Shown here one piece after another: positions 45,075 to 52,599 of a stretch of 64,000 nt of DNA. The notes below the pieces were generated by a model. The model was not told where the DNA came from. It did not search any database and worked only from the letters and a program-made list of their open reading frames with translations. The position numbers and the translations under genes are program-made. How positions within the stretch are numbered: position 1 is the first letter of the stretch; each line of letters begins with the position of its first letter. This stretch comes from DATFVA01 sp963721075 (GTDB lineage Bacteria; Bacteroidota; Ignavibacteria; Ignavibacteriales; Ignavibacteriaceae), in assembly GCA_963721075.1 (NCBI GenBank), contig CAVRHV010000019.1, forward strand, positions 62,001 to 126,000. The letters run 5' to 3'.

Positions 45075-45911
45075 ATGGCACAAAATGAAAATAATACTTT
45101 AACAGAAGAAGAAAAACGTATAACTGAAACGATTTCAAAAATAACCCACCGTATAGCGGTCTTCAGCGGGAAGGGAGGTGTCGGAAAGACAACTGTAAGT
45201 GTTAACCTTGCATATGCCCTTAAGAATGAAGGCTTTTCGACCGGTATACTGGATTCTGATATTACCGGTCCGAATGTTGCAAAAATGTTCGGGATTGACG
45301 GCGAAGCGATTATTCAGGATTCAAAGATTATACCTTTTGAAAAATCCGGAGTTAAAATGATGTCGATTGCTTCATTAATCGGAAGCGGACAACCGGTTAT
45401 ATGGCGCGGCCCGTTACGTTCGAAAATGATCAATCAGTTTCTTGCGGACGTGGAATGGGGAGAACTGGATTATCTGATTGCTGATTTACCTCCGGGCACA
45501 GGAGACGAGATTCTGACTATTTGTCAGCAAATGAAACCGGATTTCGCCGTCATTGTAACTACACCTCAGGAAGTATCTATCATTGATGCTGAACGCGCGG
45601 TTAACATGGCAAAGCATATTCAAATTCCGTTTATAGGGATTGTGGAAAATATGTCCGGATTTATTTGTCCTCATTGTAAAAAAGAAATAGAGTTATTCGG
45701 TACAGGCGGAGGTAAAAAATTAGCGGAGAATTGTAACGTAAACTTTCTGGGTTCAATTCCTGTTGATATTCAGGCAAGAATGCTTGGTGACCAGGGAAAA
45801 CCTGTTGTTTTGGAAAAGAAGAATAGCGAAATTGCTGATGCATTTAAAAATATTTCTGATTTGATTTTAGAGCTTTCTCAGAAAGCTAACACAGAAATAC
45901 TGGAAAATTAA
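45075..45911 (+). CDS. Mrp/NBP35-type P-loop ATPase
   Basis: A 278-residue cytosolic ATPase with the deviant Walker A SGKGGVGKTT (residues 31-40), DSDITGPNV, the ADLPPGTGDE block and the CxxC pair in CPHC that holds a shared iron-sulfur cluster. Members load iron-sulfur clusters onto target proteins. In sulfate reducers, Mrp-type proteins work with orange protein, and three NifX-like genes lie directly upstream here. A 125-base gap and a TonB receptor gene 34 bases later are seen. Confidence 0.92.
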   Translation: MAQNENNTLTEEEKRITETISKITHRIAVFSGKGGVGKTTVSVNLAYALKNEGFSTGILDSDITGPNVAKMFGIDGEAIIQDSKIIPFEKSGVKMMSIASLIGSGQPVIWRGPLRSKMINQFLADVEWGELDYLIADLPPGTGDEILTICQQMKPDFAVIVTTPQEVSIIDAERAVNMAKHIQIPFIGIVENMSGFICPHCKKEIELFGTGGGKKLAENCNVNFLGSIPVDIQARMLGDQGKPVVLEKKNSEIADAFKNISDLILELSQKANTEILEN

Positions 45912-45945
45912 AGGTCCGCGCGGATGAAAAAGGAGAGAAACAGAA

Positions 45946-48327
45946 GTGGTATTGATCCGTCAAAGGTTAATATTAGCCGTTATTTTGACTTCAATATATA
46001 TTGGCGCTTATGCACAGAATGCATCATTTAGTGGAATTGTAACCGATTCAAAAACCGGGGAGCCGGTTGAAGGGGCATCTGTATGGCTATCCGTTAGTAC
46101 AATAACTTATACAAATGCTGAAGGGCAATTTTTAATTAAGGGCCTGGATGAGGGGAAATACAGGGTGAGAATATCCCACTTGGGATACCGGACATATTCT
46201 GATACTCTCATGATCCAGGATTCTGTTCACAAAAACGTAAAACTCCATAATGCACCTATTGAATTCGATGAGGTTATCGTAAGTACACCCAGATTTGATA
46301 GATACCTTCGTGATTCACCTTATTCTGAACTTCTGTTTACCAGGGAGAAACTCGAAGAAAAGCCTTTCACATCTTTGTCTGACGCACTAAAGACAGAACC
46401 GGGTATATCATTAATAAGTGAAGGAGCATGGGGGACCGAAGTAAATATTAGGGGACTGAGTCGTGAAAATGTGGTCGCCTTAATCAACGGAAACCGTATA
46501 GCCACATCAACCGATGTAGCAGCAAGGTTATCAATGGTTGATATAAATGATATTGAAAGAGTTGACGTAATAAAAGGGGCATCATCTTCCATATACGGCT
46601 CGGGAGCTACCGGGGGCATTGTAAACATTATAACAAGATCTTCCGGATTCAGAGAAGTTCCCTCCTTAAACGCAGGCGTTTCTACCGGGTTTAGTACAGT
46701 AAACAGATTATCCAATACCTCAGTTTCGCTGTTTGGAGGGGGACCTGTCTGGTCATCGAAAATAGCTGCATCATACAGAAAAGCGGAAAATACAAAAACA
46801 CCCGCGGGTGAAATAAAGAACAGTCAGTTTGAGGATTACAGTTTCTCAGCGGATCTGAGTGTTGCACCACTTCCAAGGCATAGAATTGATCTTAACTATC
46901 AGTTATTTAAAGCAAACAATGTTGGGATCCCGGGTTCACTTGTGTTTCCCTCTGCTGCGGAGATCAGATACCCTGATGAAAAAAGGGAATTTGTTTCGGC
47001 CGGTTATGAGATCCGGAATTTAAGTTCGTCTTTTTATAAGCTGTCGCTTAAGTATTCATACCAGGAAATAGCCAGAAATGTGGAAAATATTCCGCACATA
47101 GTTCAGGAAATTCCCGGATCTTCAACTTCACCTGCGCGCAGAGTATCAGTATTAAAAATCACTCCCGAGGCAGATCATAAGAATAATAATATCCAGCTTC
47201 AGGGAAATCTCCTGCTGTTCGGGACAAACAACCTGGCTGCGGGTGTGGATTATTGGGACAGAAGCTATAATGGATTTAGAAAAAAATATCAGCTTATTGA
47301 GGTCCTTAATGAACAGAATGAAGTTGTGAATACTATAAACAAAATTGTAGGGGAAATGCCGCTTCCTGATTCTAAATACCGGGATCTGGGTTTCTATATC
47401 CAGGATGATTTCGAATTTATTAAAGATAAATTAGCTCTTTCTCTGGGATCCCGTTTTGATCTTATAAATATCCAGGGTGATAAAACTCTTAATCCTGTCT
47501 ATGAGATCGTTAACGGGACAGTTAACAATACTCCCACCGGGCAGGAGATTATCTGGGAAAAAGAAAATCTGAATGACAATGCGTATAGTGCTAATATCGG
47601 GATAAAATATGCTTTGAATAATAGTCTTGATCTTACATTAAGTCTCGGTTATTCTTTCCGTTCTCCCTCACTTGAAGAAAGATTTCAGTATATCGACCAG
47701 GGCAGTTACGTTAGACTTGGTAACCCAGCTCTAAAATCTGAATTGGGCAGATCGGCCGATTTTGGTATCCGGTATTATAAGAGCAATATTAAATTATTAT
47801 CAAGTTTCTTCTATAATTATTTCTCCGACCTTGTATCGGAAAAGGCGGGCACTTATGAGAACAGACCTGCTTTTATTAAATCTAATATTGGAAAGGCCAG
47901 ATTATACGGATTAGACTTACAGATAGATTATAATATTTACAGCGACGTTATCCTGCATAGCGTATTATCATACGTCAAAGGGGATGACATTACTTCAGGA
48001 GGTAATCTCCCGGAAATACCGCCTTTAAACGGGATTATTGGATTGGAGTATAAAATGTCTGAGTTAATCGAAGCCGATTTATCCGCTCAGGTTTTTGCTG
48101 AACAGAACGATATTGCCGGCTATGAGATTAAGACTCCCGGATACGCTATTTTTAATTTAGCATTCGGAATTAAACCATTGGACATTTCAACATACCGACT
48201 CAGCATATTTGCGGGGATTGAAAATATTTTCAATAAGAATTATCGAGATCATCTGTCGACGCTCAGAGGAAGTATTGCAGCCGGGCCCGGAAGGAATATT
48301 TATATTAAATTAGCAGCAGAAATTTAA
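45946..48327 (+). CDS. TonB-dependent outer-membrane receptor
   Basis: A 793-residue receptor. After the signal peptide (to about residue 24, AYAQN) comes a carboxypeptidase-regulatory-like domain (FSGIVTDSKTGEPVEGASVW), then the plug domain (GAWGTEVNIRGLSRENVVAL, IEVIKG-like VDVIKGASSSIYGSGATGG), then the beta-barrel ending YIKLAAEI. It imports a chelated metal, cobalamin or another large ligand by TonB energy. The start is GTG 45946 behind AGGAGAG. It lies 34 bases after mrp, so it may bring a metal for the upstream system. The ligand is unknown. Confidence 0.9.
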   Translation: MVLIRQRLILAVILTSIYIGAYAQNASFSGIVTDSKTGEPVEGASVWLSVSTITYTNAEGQFLIKGLDEGKYRVRISHLGYRTYSDTLMIQDSVHKNVKLHNAPIEFDEVIVSTPRFDRYLRDSPYSELLFTREKLEEKPFTSLSDALKTEPGISLISEGAWGTEVNIRGLSRENVVALINGNRIATSTDVAARLSMVDINDIERVDVIKGASSSIYGSGATGGIVNIITRSSGFREVPSLNAGVSTGFSTVNRLSNTSVSLFGGGPVWSSKIAASYRKAENTKTPAGEIKNSQFEDYSFSADLSVAPLPRHRIDLNYQLFKANNVGIPGSLVFPSAAEIRYPDEKREFVSAGYEIRNLSSSFYKLSLKYSYQEIARNVENIPHIVQEIPGSSTSPARRVSVLKITPEADHKNNNIQLQGNLLLFGTNNLAAGVDYWDRSYNGFRKKYQLIEVLNEQNEVVNTINKIVGEMPLPDSKYRDLGFYIQDDFEFIKDKLALSLGSRFDLINIQGDKTLNPVYEIVNGTVNNTPTGQEIIWEKENLNDNAYSANIGIKYALNNSLDLTLSLGYSFRSPSLEERFQYIDQGSYVRLGNPALKSELGRSADFGIRYYKSNIKLLSSFFYNYFSDLVSEKAGTYENRPAFIKSNIGKARLYGLDLQIDYNIYSDVILHSVLSYVKGDDITSGGNLPEIPPLNGIIGLEYKMSELIEADLSAQVFAEQNDIAGYEIKTPGYAIFNLAFGIKPLDISTYRLSIFAGIENIFNKNYRDHLSTLRGSIAAGPGRNIYIKLAAEI

Positions 48328-48361
48328 TAATGTCGGTTCCTGATAAGGTTATAATATAAAT

Positions 48362-49273
48362 ATGGACTGGTTCTGGTTAGCTTTTATCTCAGCTGTTTTT
48401 TCTGCTGTTTCTGCAATTTTTGAGAAGAAAGTATTATTCTCATTTGATGTCCTGAGTTTCACCTTCCTGATTTCCATAATCACACTTCTGTTTTCTTTAC
48501 CATTCTTCGGAATGATCGAATACGAAAACCTTTTCTCTTTAGCGATGCTGATCTTGCTGCTAAAAACTGTATTAAGTGCAGCGGCTTTTCTTTTTGTAAT
48601 GTATTCAATCAAGAACTTTGAAATAAGTGAAGCTTTACCGCTGCTTGCTTTAACTCCCGGTATAGTAGCAATTTTGGGGGTAATCCTGATAAATGATTAC
48701 CTGACAGCTTATGAATGGGCAGGCATCTTCCTGATGCTCATCGGTACTATTATCCTTGAAGTTCGTCAACGTGCCGCTGCAGGCGGTGAGAATACCAAAT
48801 TCGCGGGTAATTACCTTACGGTATTCAAAAATATATTCAGGTTCTCAAAATACTATTATATAGTACTTGCCCTTATCTTTTTTACGATTACTTCACTGCT
48901 TGACAGAGTACTACTCACAGATCTCAAACTTCCCCCATATAAATTCATGGCCTTTCAGCAGCTTTTCTATGCTGTAATATTTACGATAGTTATTCTGATC
49001 AGATATAAAGGTCTGAGTCAGCCTTTCAAACAGGACTCAAAAAAGATGATCTATCTGCTTGTCATCATTTCAGTTTCTACCGTTATATATCGTTTTACGC
49101 AAATAGAGGCTACGAAATTAGCGCCTGTGGCATTAGTCTTATCGGTAAAGAGACTTTCAGTGTTATTTGCGGTTATTCTTGGCGGCAGGCTATTTCGGGA
49201 AAGACACATTATCAGAAGAGCAATAGCTGTTATTATAATTTTAGCAGGAGCCGTGCTCCTTTTGAATCTATGA
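48362..49273 (+). CDS. EamA family membrane transporter
   Basis: A 303-residue protein with about ten membrane helices in two repeats, of the DMT/EamA type: an N-terminal half starting WFWLAFISAVFSAVSAIFEKK and a C-terminal half with KLAPVALVLSVKRLSVLFAVILGG. EamA proteins export amino acids or other small metabolites. It follows the TonB receptor gene after 34 bases and is convergent with the second activator gene. Confidence 0.88.
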   Translation: MDWFWLAFISAVFSAVSAIFEKKVLFSFDVLSFTFLISIITLLFSLPFFGMIEYENLFSLAMLILLLKTVLSAAAFLFVMYSIKNFEISEALPLLALTPGIVAILGVILINDYLTAYEWAGIFLMLIGTIILEVRQRAAAGGENTKFAGNYLTVFKNIFRFSKYYYIVLALIFFTITSLLDRVLLTDLKLPPYKFMAFQQLFYAVIFTIVILIRYKGLSQPFKQDSKKMIYLLVIISVSTVIYRFTQIEATKLAPVALVLSVKRLSVLFAVILGGRLFRERHIIRRAIAVIIILAGAVLLLNL

Positions 49274-49285
49274 TTTATACAAACG

Positions 49286-50596
49286 TCAGATATTTAACTG
49301 AAGCTCTTTAATTTTCCGCCATAAAGTAGATCTGTGAATTCCAAGTTCTTCGGCCGCTTTCTGCCTGTTTCCATTGTGCCTCTTCAAGGAATCAATTATG
49401 ATCTCAGTCTCAGTTTGTACGTTTAGCTGTTTACCTTCAGAGAGATAATACTCATCGAGCATTGATTCAGGCAGGTGCTCGGGGAGAATAGTACCGTTAC
49501 GGCACATTACAAAGGTGTGCTGTATTGCATTCTCCAGTTCCCTGACATTTCCGGGGAAGCTGTATTTCTTTAAAATCCTGAGTGCTTCGGGTGAAATATT
49601 TTCAATCGTGTTCCTGTTCTTCTTCTTGAATAATTCTAAAAAATGATGGACGAGAAGAGGAATATCCTCAGGTCTGTCTCTAAGAGGAGGGACTTTAATG
49701 TTCATAACATTTATTCGATAGTATAAATCTTCACGAAATCTGCCCTCTTCAATTTCATGCTTTAAATCAGAATTTGTTGCCGCGATAATTCTTGCATCTG
49801 AGTAGAAAGTCTTTGATGAACCCAAAGGCCGGTATTCACCGTTATTAAGGACTCGCAGAAGCTTTACCTGAAGTGAGATATCCATTTCACTTATCTCATC
49901 GAGCAGGAGCGTGCCGCCGTTGGCGAGGCAGAATTGTCCCGGCTTATCTCTTTTTGCATCGGTAAATGCTCCCTTTTCATATCCGAAAAGTTCGGATTCG
50001 AGCAACTGGGCAGGTAACGCCGCACAATTTATTTTTATGTAGGGTCCATATTTCCTCGAGCTCAGGTTATGGATTACCTGGGCGAACAACTCTTTCCCTG
50101 ATCCGCTTGGACCTTGTATCAGAACGTTGCAGTCAGATTCGGCAATACTTGGAAGAAGACTGATGATCTTCTGCATATTACCGTTAACGCTCACAATTTC
50201 TTCAAGACATTTATTCTTATTAATCCTTTCTCTTAGATTTTCCAGTTCCGTAATATCTTTAAACAATTCTACAGCACCTATTATTGAATTATTTTTGTCT
50301 CGTAACAGGGTGGTTGTAACACTTATCGGGATCTCCCTGCCGTTCCTGGAAATAATGGTTACACGGATATTCTCTATTTGCTGTTCGGTTTTAAGAGTGT
50401 CTTTCAGGGCGCATTGTTTATTGCAGATATCGGTGCGGAATATATCAAAGCAATGTTTGTTAATTGCTTCTGAGGCACTAAACCCGGTAATTGCTTCAGC
50501 AGTACGGTTAAAAGAAGTGATTTTACAATTCTTATCGACCGTGAAAATACCGTCGCTTATACTATTAAATATAAATTGACTTAATTCTTCATCCAT
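49286..50596 (-). CDS. PAS-containing sigma-54-dependent activator (second)
   Basis: A 436-residue NtrC-family activator without receiver domain. The PAS domain (about residues 1-120) has the same C-x8-C-x3-C pattern as the first activator (CFDIFRTDICNKQC). The AAA+ domain has GPSGSGKE (Walker A) and LLDEISEM (Walker B). The sigma-54 contact loop reads GAFTDA rather than GAFTGA. The C terminus is a Fis-type helix-turn-helix (ELGIHRSTLWRKIKEL). It lies next to the divergent operons at 50.6-57.6 kb and is the best candidate to bind the TGTTGCA boxes at 52319-52367. Confidence 0.9.
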   Translation of the reverse strand: MDEELSQFIFNSISDGIFTVDKNCKITSFNRTAEAITGFSASEAINKHCFDIFRTDICNKQCALKDTLKTEQQIENIRVTIISRNGREIPISVTTTLLRDKNNSIIGAVELFKDITELENLRERINKNKCLEEIVSVNGNMQKIISLLPSIAESDCNVLIQGPSGSGKELFAQVIHNLSSRKYGPYIKINCAALPAQLLESELFGYEKGAFTDAKRDKPGQFCLANGGTLLLDEISEMDISLQVKLLRVLNNGEYRPLGSSKTFYSDARIIAATNSDLKHEIEEGRFREDLYYRINVMNIKVPPLRDRPEDIPLLVHHFLELFKKKNRNTIENISPEALRILKKYSFPGNVRELENAIQHTFVMCRNGTILPEHLPESMLDEYYLSEGKQLNVQTETEIIIDSLKRHNGNRQKAAEELGIHRSTLWRKIKELQLNI

Positions 50597-50647
50597 AGAT
50601 TGTTAGTCCGCTGCTTATATAGAATACTAATTATTATATCAAACAGA

Positions 50648-51184
50648 TCATATATAGACGATTTTTGCATGATGCAGTTTCTCATCGTCGAGTTTGAAGT
50701 TCTGTGAAATCAAACTTGCTCTGGTATTAAAAAACAGTTGTTCAGGACTATCGGGACCGACAAGTATAACCGGCGAAATAAAACTATCGGCAAATTCCTC
50801 AATTGGCTTCCGCGCAAAGAAAGCACCTTTTTTTGTATAACCAAGCACAAGGAGTTGAAATTCTCTGATTATTAAACATCGGTGAAGTTCGACCCAGCTG
50901 CTGTCATAACATACCCTGAAACCGACATTAAGATATTCGCCGGCCCTTTCATCATAGTACATCCTGAGTTTTTTTTCTTCAACTTCAGCCAGTTTTTTCA
51001 ACTCTGCAGAGGATAGGGCCATTGCCTTTGTGTCAGTGGGATCAAACGGATCGGTCAGGAAATGAAATACATTTAATTTAACTTCGTGTGCCTTTGAAAG
51101 TTCAAGTGCCAGGTCAAAGGCCCAATCGCCCTGCTTTGAGTAGTGAGCGCAGAAACCTACAGCATTAAATGTAGGTATAGCCAT
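50648..51184 (-). CDS. Universal stress protein-like protein
   Basis: A 178-residue single-domain protein of the USP/adenine-nucleotide hydrolase fold: FNAVGFCAHYSKQGDWAFDL, a long middle helix, LLVLGYTKKG and SPVILVGPDSP, which is close to the usual C-terminal loop. I chose ATG 51184, with GGAGG six bases before it, over the longer start whose codon overlaps that site. It is the second gene of the minus-strand operon with the NifX-DUF1847 fusion. Confidence 0.78.
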   Translation of the reverse strand: MAIPTFNAVGFCAHYSKQGDWAFDLALELSKAHEVKLNVFHFLTDPFDPTDTKAMALSSAELKKLAEVEEKKLRMYYDERAGEYLNVGFRVCYDSSWVELHRCLIIREFQLLVLGYTKKGAFFARKPIEEFADSFISPVILVGPDSPEQLFFNTRASLISQNFKLDDEKLHHAKIVYI

Positions 51185-51215
51185 TTTTTCCTCCATTATA
51201 CATTTTCAAGAACAT

Positions 51216-52178
51216 TTATGTCAACGGGGCATTTGCTGCTTCCTTCAGGTAATAATCTGAATAAACTGCCCCGATCGGATTATTTGCCAGTGACTTATCT
51301 TTTACAAAGAGCGTGGTAACAGGTGCATCGCTTAATTTTGTAAAAATACAGTCTATACCTATACACAAGCCGATCATAATGTTGAAATCAACCTTTGCCA
51401 TATTGAGCAGATCAGCCTGACCTGCCGGGTTGCATTCAATTTTAGAATTTCCTGTTAATCCTGCATCAGATAACTGCTTCCCGCCGATCTTGCAGCAGAC
51501 CGTACATACATGAAAAAATCGTTTTAGAACTCTTGCTACGATTGCTGCCGGTTCAACCAAATCACTGCAATATGCAATTCCTAATCTCTTGTAGTTCATT
51601 TCAAGCGCAAAATAGATCAGCTCTGAAAGACGGCATAAAACTCTCTCGTTTTCAAAACAAATATCCATTGCCGATGACAAAATATCTTCACGTATACTGC
51701 TCTTCACCTTCGGATCGATCTTTAACGAGAGTTCACAGAATTTTCCTTCAAGACATTTGTAATCCCTGCATGATGAACAATCCACCTTGTCCGGAATTGC
51801 TGATAAATACTCTGATGCACTATCGCTGAACAGTTCTGTTCTATAATCAGAGTTCGTTATGAATCCATACCCCGGTCTTAATAACCTTTTTTGAATTGCT
51901 TCTACAACCTCTGCTCCTGAACAGGCTACATTATCTATAACGGATATTCCTTTGTCTTCTAATAGTATCTTCCTTTCATTATCTATTCCACCGCAAACCA
52001 GTGTATCAATATTGTTATCATTAAAAATGGTTATTAAATCATTCCAGGAGTTAATCCCCGGACTCAATGTTGTTTTTGACACGAAGCGTTCGAATGAAAA
52101 TTTCGCGATCAAAATAGAATCAGCAATTGTGCAGCGGGGAGCCACTCTTTTTCTAAATAAAGGAATTCCATATATCAT
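51216..52178 (-). CDS. NifX-like domain fused to DUF1847
   Basis: The N-terminal 100 residues resemble the NifX/orange-protein fold (GIPLFRKRVAPRCTIADSIL, then DTLVCGGIDN). The rest is a DUF1847 domain, with CSSCRDYKCLEGKFC (about residues 134-148), LGIAYCSDLVEPAAIVARVL, VCCKIGGK, CNPAGQADLLN and GLCIGIDCIFTKLSDAPVTTL. The many cysteines suggest a metal or cluster site. I chose ATG 52178: a sigma-54-like promoter at 52206-52221 leaves too little leader for the first ATG. The fusion joins two families that occur in anaerobes near NifX clusters. Confidence 0.82.
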   Translation of the reverse strand: MIYGIPLFRKRVAPRCTIADSILIAKFSFERFVSKTTLSPGINSWNDLITIFNDNNIDTLVCGGIDNERKILLEDKGISVIDNVACSGAEVVEAIQKRLLRPGYGFITNSDYRTELFSDSASEYLSAIPDKVDCSSCRDYKCLEGKFCELSLKIDPKVKSSIREDILSSAMDICFENERVLCRLSELIYFALEMNYKRLGIAYCSDLVEPAAIVARVLKRFFHVCTVCCKIGGKQLSDAGLTGNSKIECNPAGQADLLNMAKVDFNIMIGLCIGIDCIFTKLSDAPVTTLFVKDKSLANNPIGAVYSDYYLKEAANAPLT

Positions 52179-52205
52179 AATCGTCATATTCTTTTTTATT
52201 TGTTA

Positions 52206-52221
52206 TCCAACATATATGCCA
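52206..52221 (-). promoter_or_regulatory. Sigma-54-like promoter for the NifX-DUF1847/USP operon
   Basis: On the minus strand the sequence is TGGCA-N6-TTGG, the same variant as at 39748-39763, with a -24 GG and a -12 GG in place of GC. The predicted start site is near 52195, 17 bases before ATG 52178. Confidence 0.5.
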
Positions 52222-52318
52222 GCTATGCGGCCTCTGTGTGCATCTGATAAAATGTCCTATTTGTTAAAATGAGGCCACATTTCGGTCGTTTTCCATATCT
52301 CCTGTTTATAAGCAGAAC

Positions 52319-52416
52319 TGTTGCATCATTGTTTTTATGCAACAATGTGTTGCAACGTATGCAACACTTTTCATCCCATTTTATTTAATCTTTTAATCCG
52401 AATAATGAGTGCAACA
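52319..52416. promoter_or_regulatory. TGTTGCA/TGCAACA inverted repeats, likely enhancer sites
   Basis: Two perfect 8-bp inverted repeats are present: TGTTGCAT (52319-52326) with ATGCAACA (52337-52344), and GTGTTGCA (52347-52354) with TGCAACAC (52360-52367). A further half-site TGCAACA is at 52410-52416. They lie about 110-150 bases upstream of the minus-strand promoter and about 180-230 upstream of the plus-strand one, an ideal place for an NtrC-type activator to serve both. Confidence 0.65.
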
Positions 52417-52544
52417 GACCAATGATATATTAACTCACACGCACGCAGAACTTGAGTTTTAATAGTCTAATACGAATTATCACACTTTATAAAAACAACG
52501 TTCGCCCAATTCCGGGAGACGAAATATTAAAGTAAAACAATTAC

Positions 52545-52560
52545 TGGTATACAACTTGCT
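52545..52560 (+). promoter_or_regulatory. Sigma-54 promoter of the Hmc/Tmc-like operon
   Basis: TGGTATACAACTTGCT at 52545-52560 has the invariant GG and GC with correct spacing, matching the consensus TGGCAC-N5-TTGCW. The start site should fall near 52571, about 29 bases before ATG 52600. Confidence 0.7.
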
Positions 52561-52599
52561 TTTTCAGGTTCAATTACTGACTACTTAAAGAGAATACAT

